A DNA stretch of 14,578 bases from Senegalimassilia sp003474385 (GTDB lineage: Bacteria > Actinomycetota > Coriobacteriia > Coriobacteriales > Eggerthellaceae). Under the pieces are notes generated by a model. The model was not told where the DNA came from, did no database searches, and worked only from the letters and a program-made list of their open reading frames with translations. This document shows positions 1 to 7,087 of this stretch, piece after piece (positions within the stretch are counted from its first letter, which is position 1; every line of letters begins with the position of its first letter). Position numbers and translations under genes: made by a program. The DNA lies in assembly GCF_003474385.1 (NCBI RefSeq), contig NZ_QUCY01000040.1, positions 1 through 14,578 on the forward strand, in the 5' to 3' direction.

Positions 1-26
1 GCCGCGCTCGCGGGAAGCGGTAGGCC

Positions 27-347
27 ATGGCCGCCGTCACGCGCGAGGGGGACGGCAGCGTCCCCCTCGCCGAGCTCGACATCAACCCGGCTCTGCGCGC
101 GACCTGCCAGCGCCGGCTCGCCGCGGCGCTCGAGGGGCGCGCCATGACCGCCAGGAAGCTCGCGGAGTTCTCCGGCGTGTCCGAGGCGGTCATCTCGAGG
201 ACGCTGCACGGACAGCGCACGCCCACGCTCGACGCGATCGTGCGCCTCTCGCTCACGCTCAACGTATCGGCCGACTACCTTCTCGGCCTCAAGGCGTCCC
301 CCCAGGGCGATTACCGGAACGGCCCCCAGGGAGACGGCGGGGCGTAG
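27..347 (+). CDS. XRE/Cro-C1-type helix-turn-helix protein, 106 aa
   Basis: Small cytoplasmic DNA-binding protein. Residues 40-88 have the layout of a Cro/C1-type HTH: TARKLAEFSGVSEAVISRTL, then HGQRTPTLDAIVRLSLTLNV, ending SADYLLGL, the usual end of the five-helix fold. The first ~20 residues and the last ~18 (PQGD occurs twice) look like flexible tails. The ATG at 27 is the first usable start, because an in-frame TAG lies at 21-23. That TAG could also be the end of an upstream gene (final codons would read RARGKR), which would put the two genes 3 nt apart and possibly coupled. Only a poor ribosome site (GGGAAGCGG) precedes it. Family role: transcriptional repressor or activator. The target is unknown; the palindrome at 386-402, ahead of the adhesin gene, is a candidate by position only. 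Confidence 0.85.
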   Translation: MAAVTREGDGSVPLAELDINPALRATCQRRLAAALEGRAMTARKLAEFSGVSEAVISRTLHGQRTPTLDAIVRLSLTLNVSADYLLGLKASPQGDYRNGPQGDGGA

Positions 348-359
348 GGCGAGCGGAGT

Positions 360-374
360 CCGCTTCCCGTTCGG
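360..374 (+). repeat. 15-nt element shared with the terminator at 12703-12717
   Basis: CCGCTTCCCGTTCGG occurs at 360-374 and again at 12703-12717. Both copies lie shortly after a stop codon (13 and 21 nt). Here the flanks allow only weak pairing: GCGGA-G-TCCGC just before it, and CTTCC/GGAAAG around CGTTC. The shared loop sequence suggests that this copy is a decayed relative of the downstream terminator. Confidence 0.45.
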
Positions 375-385
375 AAAGTCCCGGC

Positions 386-426
386 GGTCACCGGTGTAGA
401 CCGGCAATCGGCTGGGTAACATATCT
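386..426 (+). promoter_or_regulatory. Possible promoter/operator ahead of the adhesin gene
   Basis: An imperfect 17-bp palindrome, GGTCACCGGTGTAGACC, lies at 386-402 with a perfect CACCGGTG core at 389-396. TAGACC (397-402) and ATATCT (421-426) are 18 bp apart and could act as weak -35 and -10 elements; TAACAT at 417-422 is an alternative -10. The palindrome would then overlap the -35 box, a usual place for a repressor site. The neighbouring HTH protein is a candidate binder. This rests on sequence pattern only and the promoter boxes are far from consensus. Confidence 0.3.
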
Positions 427-435
427 CAGATTACG

Positions 436-466
436 GGCGCCGTGCCGGGGTCTCCCGGCCGGCGCC
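436..466 (+). promoter_or_regulatory. Strong GC hairpin in the adhesin gene leader
   Basis: GGCGCCG (436-442) pairs with CGGCGCC (460-466). After a one-base bulge, GCCGGG (444-449) pairs with CCCGGC (454-459) around the loop GTCT. The 13-bp stem has no T-run after it, so it is not a typical intrinsic terminator. It ends about 10 nt before the ribosome site of the adhesin gene. It could stabilise the 5' end of the mRNA, bind a factor or modulate translation. A GTG at 442 lies inside the stem, which argues against that codon being the start. Confidence 0.5.
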
Positions 467-492
467 AAGGACATGGAAAGGATGATGCCGAG

Positions 493-3400
493 ATGAAGCA
501 TACAGGAAGCGGCAGCCATACCGCCCGCGCGAAGCTCGGGCGCCTCGGCGTGGGCGCCCTGTCCATCGTCTTCGCCCTGAGTCAGGTGCTCGGACTGCTC
601 GGTACCGCCGTGCCGTCCGCTTGGGCGGAGGCGGCGGAGCCCGAGACCGTGACCGTGACGCTCGCCGCCGGCGAGCACGGCAGCCTCGCCATAGCAGGCG
701 AGGACGCCGAGAGCGACACGGTCACGGTCGACAAGGGCTCGAACGTGACCGTCGAGGTCACGCCCGACGACGGCTGGTTCGCCGACTCGCTCACGGCCTT
801 CGCCGGCGACGGGTCCGAGGCCGCAAAGCTCGAAGTCGAGGACGGCCGCGCCACCTTCAAGGCGGAGACGGACACCACCGTGACGTGCGCCTTCTACGAA
901 AACGGCTCCAACGGATCGGCCGCCCTCGAGGCCGTCGCCACCGATGCGTCGGCCAAGCAGGCCAAGCAGGCCTCGGACAAGGCCTACATCAAGGCCAACC
1001 TCGACGAATCGCTCTCGGGCCTCGACAAGTTCGAGCGCCGTGACGTGCTGACCGTCACCACCACCACGGTCGACTCCGGAAAGGTCGCCTCGCCCACGCT
1101 CGACGGCCTGTGGGCCGATACGGACGGCGACGGCATGGGCGACTACAGCGACGCGTTGAAATCCAACGCAGTGAGCCATGCCGTGCTCTACGACCTCGAC
1201 GACTCGTCCGACTACCTCGTGGGCCGCGCCGGATCCGACATCTCGGGCGCGACGCTGGCCGACTGGGGCGCATCGGAGAACAACGCCGACGCCGCCATGC
1301 GCCGCGGCCTCAAGTTCGACGCGGCCACCGGGCTCGTCTACGTGCCGAAGAAGTACACGGTCAAGAACAAGGCCGGCGAGTACAAGGTCGCATCCTCCCG
1401 CATCCAGCTCCTCTACGCCACGCCCGACAAGGGCGCGGCGAACACCTTCCCCGTGAGGGTCGAGGCGAAGAACGTCGACGGCCGCGCGGCCAAGTCCGGA
1501 ACCGCCTCGGTCGACGTCTCGTCCCCCGACACCCAGATCGAGCTCGCCCGCGACAAGGCCGCCCGCAAGTCGATCTCCGACGCCACGATCGAGTCCGTCA
1601 CCGTCAACGGCATCGAGTACACGCGCGACCTCGACATGTGGACCTACGACAAGGACACCGGCACGCTCGACATCCTCATCGCCGCCGCCGGCGTGCGCAG
1701 CGTCGACATCAAACTCGCCAACGACGCCGAGAAGAACGTCGGAACGTGGCTGGCGTCGCTCGCCACCGAGGCCTTCGCCGGCAACGTGTGGAACATCGGA
1801 ACCTGGGAGTTCCAGTCCGCGCCCTGGGCCGGCATGTCCTTCCACACCGCCGGCCACAACAGGTACACCGGCACCACCACCGGCGCCACCCTGCCGGCGG
1901 TCGAGAACCCGTCCGGCGGGCGCTACGAGGCCAAGACGATCTACCAGGCGCTCGGCACGCAGAACGTCGACGTCTCGGCCCTCCAGTCCGGAGCCTGGTC
2001 GATCGAGCGCACCTGCACGATCGCCGCGCAGACGGTCTCCGGCGTCACCATCCCCAGCGCGACGAAAGTGGACCTCACCTGCGGGCATGTCGGCGTGAAC
2101 CCCTCCGGCCAGCTCGACCCCTCCTACAACCAGGCCGTCCACACCGACGACGACTACGGCCAGACCGTGCGCATCGCCGCCGTCAACGGCGACGAGGCGA
2201 TCATCGGCGTGACCGTCCCGACCACCTTCACGCAGGCCGGAGCCGGCTTCTTCAAGATCAAATGGAAGCTGAACAAGGTCCGCTACAACTTCTCCAAGTG
2301 CTCGGCCAACGTCTCCATCACCGACGGCAACTCCGAGTACTCCGTCGAGGGCGCCGAGTACGATATCTACCGCTCCTCCGACAACGCGCTCGTGTCGCAT
2401 ATCGTCACCGACGCATCGGGCAACGCCGCCCTCGACCTCGAGCCCAACCAGGCCTATTACGCCGTCGAAACCAAGGCGCCCGCCGGCTACACGCTCCACG
2501 AGGGGCATATCGGCTTCAGGACCGGCAACTCCGCCGGGACCGAGCAGCTGAAGGACGACCCGGGCTATGTCCTGCTCCATATCGATAAGAAGGACTCCGC
2601 AACGCTCGGCGACGCCCAGGACGGCGCCACCCTCGAGGGCGCCGAGTACAAGGTGACTTCTCTGTCCACCCCGGGCTGGGAGCAAACCGTTTCCACCAAT
2701 AAAGACGGATATGTTCTCGTGACCGATGTTCCCTTTGGCAAGATAACGGTTCAGGAAATTAAGGCACCAAAGGGATATAAGCTCGATACCGAGATTCATA
2801 CCTATGAAGTTCATCCGGGAGAAGGTACCAATACTGGCACTGTCGACCTTGAGCCAGAGGACGACTTCAAGGAGAATCCCGTCTCGTTTGATATCGAGAT
2901 CGCCAAGACCAAGGGCGGCGAGGACGACAGCTGGGAGTCCGACGACGGCAAGGGAAACGCCGCCGCGGGCGTCCAGTTCCAGATCATCTCGAACACCACC
3001 GACGAGGTCGTCGGAATCCTGACGACCAACGATGCCGGCTTCGCCTCCACCAAGGACGCGGCAACCTGCGACGAGGCATCCGCTTCCGAGGACAAGACCG
3101 ATGACCCGGCGCGCCCGTGGTTCGGCTCCGGCAAGCGCAACGCCGGCATCTCGGGCGCCGTGCCCTACGATGCCGCGGGCTACACGATCCACGAGGTCGA
3201 TTCCACGGTGCCCGAGGGCTTCGACCATGTGGACGACTGGACGATCTCGGCCGACGAGCTGGTGGACGGCACCACGAAGTACTACTCCGTCATCGACAAG
3301 ACGCTCAACAGCCGCATCCAGATCGTCAAGACCGATGCCGAGACCGGCAACACCGTGCCTCTTTCCGGCTTCAAGTTCCAGGTGCTCGACTCGGACGGCG

Positions 3401-6141
3401 ACACCATGAGCTTCGCCGACCCCTACGACGCCAACGGCACCGTCGACACCTTCACGACCGACGGCGCCGGGCAGGTCACGATCCCGCAGCGCCTCAAGTC
3501 CGGCAAGTACTCCATCAGGGAAATCTCCGCCGTGGCGCCCTATACCGTCAACGGCGAGGCCGTCGGCTTCGAGGTCCCCAAGGACTACAAGAAGGCATCC
3601 CCGATGACCGTCATCAAGGTCGCAGACGAGCAGGCGAAGGGCAAGGCCACCATCACGAAGACCTGCTCGCATGACGGCCTGACGCTCGCCGGCGCCGAGT
3701 ACGACGTCGTGGCGCAGCAGGATATCGTATCCCCCGACGGCACCGTGCGCGCCGCGGCCGGCGACGTCGTCGACCACGTGAAGACCGACAAAGACGGCAA
3801 GGCGACCACCAAGAAACTCTACCTCGGCGCCGGATCGGCGACCTACGCCTTCGTCGAGACCAAGGCCCCCTCGGGCCACGTCCTCGACGAGACGCCCACC
3901 CCGTTCACCCTCTCCTATAAGGACGGCGCCACCGCCGAGGTGAAGGCCGTATCCGACCAGTCCGACCCCGCGACCAAGATCGATGTGACAAAGACCGTCA
4001 AGGGCGGCGACACCCCGCTTCCCGGAGCGAAGTTCCAGGTCTGGAACGCCGACGACGAGATCTCGATCGACAGCGCCGCCGGCAACCTCGCCGTGCGCGC
4101 CGAGGCCGGAAGCGAGGTCTCCATCAGGAAGGCCGTCGCGAGCGCAAGCGTCAAGGCCGAGGCCGATGACGGCACCTCCCTCGTCCTCAAATCACCCGAC
4201 GGCCCGGAGACCCCGCTCGGGAGCGATGCCGTCGATATGGAACCCGGTACGTATACCCTGATCGCCACCCAGGACGGCAATGCCCTTGAGGGCGAGGAGG
4301 TCGAGATCGAGGCCGGCAAGTCCTACACCGCCAAGGTCGCGACCGGCCTGCTCGGCGCCAAGCCCGCCCTCTCCGACGACGGATACACCATGCCCGCCAT
4401 CCGTCTCGCCTGGTCCGATGCCGATTCGGCATACGAGGGCCGCGGGCTCGGCGCCGGCACTTACGACCTGACCGTCTCGGGCAAACCCGCCGGCAGCATC
4501 GCGGTCGATAAGGACGGGGCGACCTACGTCTTGGTTGCCGGCGGCAAGGCCCGCCGCGTGCCCATCCTGCTCAAGGAGGGCAAGAGCGCCGAGGAGGGCG
4601 TGACCGGCGCCGACGGCTCGATCGATTTCTGGCACCTCGCGCCCGGAACGTACCGCGTCGCCGAGAGCGAGGCGCCCGCCGGATACGTCGAGGCGCCGGA
4701 GATCAAGACCTTCACCGTCGGCGCCGACGGCCGAATCGAGGGCCGGGAAGCCGGACAGGCGAGCTTCGAGGACGACTTCACCAAGGTCCGCATCTCCAAG
4801 CGCGACATCACCGATGAATCCGAGGTCGAGGGCGCCAAGCTCACCGTCACCGATTCGGAGGGCAAGACCGTCGACTCGTGGACCTCGACCGCCGAGGACC
4901 ACGAGATCGATGCGCTCGCGCCCGGCAAGTACACGCTCACCGAGGAGCGCACCCCGACCACCTACGACCAGGCCGAGAGCATCGAGTTCGAGGTGAAGAA
5001 GACCGGGGAGGTCCAGACCGTCACGATGTACGACTCGCCGATCTCCATCAGCGGCGAGATCGACAAGCGGCAGGAAATCGCCGACCCCACCGTCAAGGAC
5101 ACCGAGGCAAACGGCGACGGCCAGAACACGGCCGAGACCAAGGCGTCGAATGACGGCTCCTATGCCTACACCATCGATTTCCGCTCGACCTCGAACACCT
5201 GGACCGACGAGTTCACGGTCGAGGACGACCTGACCGCCGCTACCGACGGGCGTGCGCAGCTCACCTCGATCACCACGCCGCAGGCCCTCGAGGACTACGA
5301 CGGCAAGATGAACGTCTGGTATAAGACCGACAAGACGCCCGAGGATTATGTCGACGAGTCCGGGGCCAACGCGACGCTGTCCGACGGCCATGAGAACCCC
5401 TGGCTGTCCGACGAGGCGACCGCGGCCACCCTCGGCGAAGACGGCCGCGCCGTAGACTTCACCGGCTGGAAGCTCTGGCGCGCCGACGTGTCCACGACCG
5501 AGGCCACCGAGCTTTCCGTGGCCGACCTCGGACTCGAGGACGACGAGCACGTGACCGCCATCCGCTTCGAGTACGGCCGCGTGGAGAGCGGCTTCACCAC
5601 CCGCGACGGAGGCTGGGACCGCGACGGCATCAAGGACGCACATGACGATATCGCCAGCGCCGAGGACACGGCCAAGGAAAACGGCTCCCGCCCCGACAGC
5701 TCGGGCGGCAAGGCCGAGACCGCCCTGGCGCCCGCCATCGTGCACATGAAGGCCACCGACGGCTACACCGCCGGCCGCGCGCTCGACAACTACGCCCGCG
5801 TGGACCTCTTCCGCAACGGCGGGGGCGACGGACTCGAAGGCCATGACGAGGACCAGGTGACCCAGACGGCGAAGGCCGTCACGGTACCGCCGACCAACCT
5901 CGACCAGACCGGCCGCAACGTCATCATCGGCCTCGCCGCCGCGCTTGCCGTCGCCGCCGCCGCGGCCGCGGCCCTCATCTACCGCCGCCGCACCCGTGGG
6001 TCCGCCGCGGACGACGAGCCGGACGACGATGGCTATGACCCCGAAGACTACGGCCATGAAGACCGTTACGGTGACGGTTACGACCGCGACCGGTATGGGT
6101 ACGATGACCGATACCGCGACGAGATCCGCGACCGCTACTGA
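493..6141 (+). CDS. Giant Cna_B/SpaA-type surface adhesin, membrane-anchored, 1882 aa
   Basis: Secreted, surface-anchored adhesin or pilin-like protein. The ATG at 493 is chosen over the in-frame GTG at 442 because GGAAAGGA precedes it and a signal peptide follows at once: basic residues 12-17, hydrophobic 18-40, likely cleavage after AWA (45). Residues 52-136 resemble a divergent InlB B-repeat. A calcium-loop-like DTDGDGMGD lies at 209-217. Residues ~220-600 are unrecognised. Seven Cna_B-type modules follow, each with a strand ending in the E-box glutamate (E659, E755, E901, E1010, E1122, E1391, E1484; e.g. YYAVETKAPAGY), the residue expected to help form Lys-Asn/Asp isopeptide bonds. A ~175-residue insert splits module 6. 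Residues 1517-1795 form a membrane-proximal region. The end has LDQTG (1803-1807), a TM helix (1810-1830), RRRTR and a 47-residue tail with eight Tyr. The sortase gene follows. Function is inferred from domains; the ligand is unknown. Confidence 0.93.
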   Translation: MKHTGSGSHTARAKLGRLGVGALSIVFALSQVLGLLGTAVPSAWAEAAEPETVTVTLAAGEHGSLAIAGEDAESDTVTVDKGSNVTVEVTPDDGWFADSLTAFAGDGSEAAKLEVEDGRATFKAETDTTVTCAFYENGSNGSAALEAVATDASAKQAKQASDKAYIKANLDESLSGLDKFERRDVLTVTTTTVDSGKVASPTLDGLWADTDGDGMGDYSDALKSNAVSHAVLYDLDDSSDYLVGRAGSDISGATLADWGASENNADAAMRRGLKFDAATGLVYVPKKYTVKNKAGEYKVASSRIQLLYATPDKGAANTFPVRVEAKNVDGRAAKSGTASVDVSSPDTQIELARDKAARKSISDATIESVTVNGIEYTRDLDMWTYDKDTGTLDILIAAAGVRSVDIKLANDAEKNVGTWLASLATEAFAGNVWNIGTWEFQSAPWAGMSFHTAGHNRYTGTTTGATLPAVENPSGGRYEAKTIYQALGTQNVDVSALQSGAWSIERTCTIAAQTVSGVTIPSATKVDLTCGHVGVNPSGQLDPSYNQAVHTDDDYGQTVRIAAVNGDEAIIGVTVPTTFTQAGAGFFKIKWKLNKVRYNFSKCSANVSITDGNSEYSVEGAEYDIYRSSDNALVSHIVTDASGNAALDLEPNQAYYAVETKAPAGYTLHEGHIGFRTGNSAGTEQLKDDPGYVLLHIDKKDSATLGDAQDGATLEGAEYKVTSLSTPGWEQTVSTNKDGYVLVTDVPFGKITVQEIKAPKGYKLDTEIHTYEVHPGEGTNTGTVDLEPEDDFKENPVSFDIEIAKTKGGEDDSWESDDGKGNAAAGVQFQIISNTTDEVVGILTTNDAGFASTKDAATCDEASASEDKTDDPARPWFGSGKRNAGISGAVPYDAAGYTIHEVDSTVPEGFDHVDDWTISADELVDGTTKYYSVIDKTLNSRIQIVKTDAETGNTVPLSGFKFQVLDSDGDTMSFADPYDANGTVDTFTTDGAGQVTIPQRLKSGKYSIREISAVAPYTVNGEAVGFEVPKDYKKASPMTVIKVADEQAKGKATITKTCSHDGLTLAGAEYDVVAQQDIVSPDGTVRAAAGDVVDHVKTDKDGKATTKKLYLGAGSATYAFVETKAPSGHVLDETPTPFTLSYKDGATAEVKAVSDQSDPATKIDVTKTVKGGDTPLPGAKFQVWNADDEISIDSAAGNLAVRAEAGSEVSIRKAVASASVKAEADDGTSLVLKSPDGPETPLGSDAVDMEPGTYTLIATQDGNALEGEEVEIEAGKSYTAKVATGLLGAKPALSDDGYTMPAIRLAWSDADSAYEGRGLGAGTYDLTVSGKPAGSIAVDKDGATYVLVAGGKARRVPILLKEGKSAEEGVTGADGSIDFWHLAPGTYRVAESEAPAGYVEAPEIKTFTVGADGRIEGREAGQASFEDDFTKVRISKRDITDESEVEGAKLTVTDSEGKTVDSWTSTAEDHEIDALAPGKYTLTEERTPTTYDQAESIEFEVKKTGEVQTVTMYDSPISISGEIDKRQEIADPTVKDTEANGDGQNTAETKASNDGSYAYTIDFRSTSNTWTDEFTVEDDLTAATDGRAQLTSITTPQALEDYDGKMNVWYKTDKTPEDYVDESGANATLSDGHENPWLSDEATAATLGEDGRAVDFTGWKLWRADVSTTEATELSVADLGLEDDEHVTAIRFEYGRVESGFTTRDGGWDRDGIKDAHDDIASAEDTAKENGSRPDSSGGKAETALAPAIVHMKATDGYTAGRALDNYARVDLFRNGGGDGLEGHDEDQVTQTAKAVTVPPTNLDQTGRNVIIGLAAALAVAAAAAAALIYRRRTRGSAADDEPDDDGYDPEDYGHEDRYGDGYDRDRYGYDDRYRDEIRDRY
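2656..2890 (+). other. Codon-composition island inside Cna_B module 2
   Basis: From about codon ACT at 2656 to GAT at 2890, roughly half of the codons end in A or T (GTT, AAT, TAT, CAT, GAA, ATT, CCA, ACT). In the sequence on both sides nearly every codon ends in G or C. The reading frame continues and the encoded segment is a normal Cna_B module with the motif VQEIKAPKGY. The edges are sharp, which suggests exchange of one module with a gene from a lower-GC source rather than gradual drift. Confidence 0.75.
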
Positions 6142-6165
6142 CGATAGGGCCGACTAGCCCGCATC

Positions 6166-6199
6166 GGGGCCCGACGCAACCGTGCGCCGGGCCCCTTTT
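6166..6199 (+). terminator. Intrinsic terminator between adhesin and sortase genes
   Basis: GGGGCCCG (6166-6173) pairs perfectly with CGGGCCCC (6188-6195). CGCA/TGCG can extend the stem inward past one mismatch, and TTTT follows at 6196-6199. The hairpin lies 24 nt after the adhesin stop codon and just ahead of the sortase ribosome site. With only four Ts, read-through is likely, so it may set a lower level of sortase than of substrate rather than fully separate the genes. Confidence 0.75.
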
Positions 6200-6219
6200 C
6201 GATTACAGAGGAGATTCCC

Positions 6220-6954
6220 ATGAAGAGACGACCGCGACGGAAACGCAAGGCCCTCGATATCATCCTCGCTGTCATATGCGCCTCATCGCTCGCCGCTGCC
6301 GCTCTCATCGGATGGACGATCCTGCACGAGGGCGCCGTCTACAGCGAGATCTCGGCCGAGGCGGGATCCGCCGAAGGCGGCGGCATCGACTGGGAGGCCC
6401 TGCGCGCACGGAACCCCGACATCTCCGCATGGGTGAGCGTCGAGGGCACCCCGATCGACTACCCGGTGGTCTCGCCCAGGGAAGGCGACCCGAAGGGCTT
6501 CTACCTCAACCATGACTTCGACCGGAACTGGTCGTTCGCCGGATGCCCCTACCTCGACCCGCGTGGTACGGCCGACGGGCGGCATGCGCTCGTCTACGGA
6601 CACCACCTCAACTTCGACAGCGAGATGTTCACCTACCTGAGGGACGCATGGCGGCAGGAGAAGTTCGATACACTCGGCGACATGTACTGGTCGACGCCGG
6701 CCGGTGGCACCGTGCGCCTCCACCCGGCATTCTCGCTGTCGGTCGACAAGAGCTTTGCAGGCATCCAGAGGTTCGACCTCACCGACGCCGCCGAGACGCG
6801 GGCATGGCTCGCGGACCTCTCGGCGCAGGCGGGCGCGAGGGCGGAGGGGTGCGACGACCTGTGCGAGCACGCCACGCGCGCCGTCACGCTCGTGACCTGC
6901 ACCGGAAACTTCGCAGGCGGCAGGGCGAGGACCCTCACGGTATTCGTCGGCTGA
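6220..6954 (+). CDS. Class B sortase, 244 aa
   Basis: Membrane-bound cysteine transpeptidase that cuts a C-terminal sorting motif of a secreted protein and joins it to a cell-wall or pilus amine. The N terminus is very basic (KRRPRRKRK), followed by an uncleaved signal anchor at residues ~10-34, with the catalytic domain outside the cell. Visible catalytic residues: His128 in YGHH (126-129), Cys227 in TLVTC (223-227) and Arg237 in RARTLTVFV. Segments typical of class B are PDISAWVSVEGTPIDYPVV and the GFYLNHDFDRN region. The length fits the family. The start is fixed by AGAGGAGA at 6207-6214. It lies directly after the adhesin gene, its most likely substrate, although the adhesin lacks a canonical NPQTN or LPxTG motif. 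The call of sortase B is firm; the substrate pairing is inferred from position. Confidence 0.95.
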   Translation: MKRRPRRKRKALDIILAVICASSLAAAALIGWTILHEGAVYSEISAEAGSAEGGGIDWEALRARNPDISAWVSVEGTPIDYPVVSPREGDPKGFYLNHDFDRNWSFAGCPYLDPRGTADGRHALVYGHHLNFDSEMFTYLRDAWRQEKFDTLGDMYWSTPAGGTVRLHPAFSLSVDKSFAGIQRFDLTDAAETRAWLADLSAQAGARAEGCDDLCEHATRAVTLVTCTGNFAGGRARTLTVFVG

Positions 6955-6983
6955 ATTTTTCCGGCAAACATGTCACACCATGG

Positions 6984-7042
6984 AAAAGAGGCACAAAAGA
7001 GGGAATAAAAACGGGTATAAAAAAGGTAAGAAAGCGATAAAA
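6984..7042 (+). repeat. A-tracts in near-helical phase with short direct repeats
   Basis: In the otherwise GC-rich window this leader holds runs of A at 6984-6987, 6995-6998, 7007-7011, 7019-7024, 7031-7033 and 7039-7042, spaced roughly 9-12 bp centre to centre. AAAAGAGG occurs at 6984 and 6995. GGGAATAAAAAC (7001-7012) is followed at once by the similar GGGTATAAAAAA (7013-7024). A TATAAA at 7016-7021 could serve as a -10 box, with no good -35. Such spacing is known to bend DNA. The reading frame stays open through here (basic peptide, ATG at 6980), but no ribosome site precedes that ATG. Confidence 0.55.
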
Positions 7043-7055
7043 CCGCTTCCCATCT

Positions 7056-7072
7056 CGATAAACGCACTATCG
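7056..7072 (+). promoter_or_regulatory. Inverted repeat next to the ribosome site of the Phd-like gene
   Basis: CGATA (7056-7060) and TATCG (7068-7072) form a perfect 5-bp inverted repeat around a 7-bp spacer, immediately ahead of AAGGAGG (7074-7080). A related half site, CGATAAAACCGC, lies at 7035-7046, compared with CGATAAACGC at 7056-7065. Antitoxins of the Phd family repress their own promoters by binding short palindromes, so this may be an autoregulatory site. It is short enough to be chance. Confidence 0.35.
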
Positions 7073-7087
7073 GAAGGAGGTGCCGAA

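Noticed and set aside
1110..2588. 492-residue + frame inside the adhesin gene
   Set aside because: Arg/His/Pro/Gly-rich shadow frame with no domain; the adhesin frame carries the signal peptide and Cna_B motifs.
2656..2890. Variable repeat of a diversity-generating retroelement
   Set aside because: No reverse transcriptase or template repeat in the window, and the pattern is A/T at third positions rather than changes at adenines.
388..3879. 1163-residue open frame on the minus strand
   Set aside because: It is the antisense of the adhesin gene. Long antisense frames are expected when codons end in G/C; its product is Gly/Val/Arg/Leu-rich low complexity with no domain or start signal.
4192..6057. 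621-residue open frame on the minus strand
   Set aside because: Same cause: antisense to the adhesin gene, repetitive composition, no recognisable family.
6955..6975. TTTTT just after the sortase stop as a terminator
   Set aside because: Only a 4-bp AGGG/CCCT pairing lies upstream, well inside the coding sequence; no convincing stem next to the T-run.
6980..7087. N-terminal extension of the Phd-like gene from ATG 6980
   Set aside because: No ribosome site before 6980, while AAGGAGG stands 7 nt before ATG 7088; the region also has the look of a leader with A-tracts.
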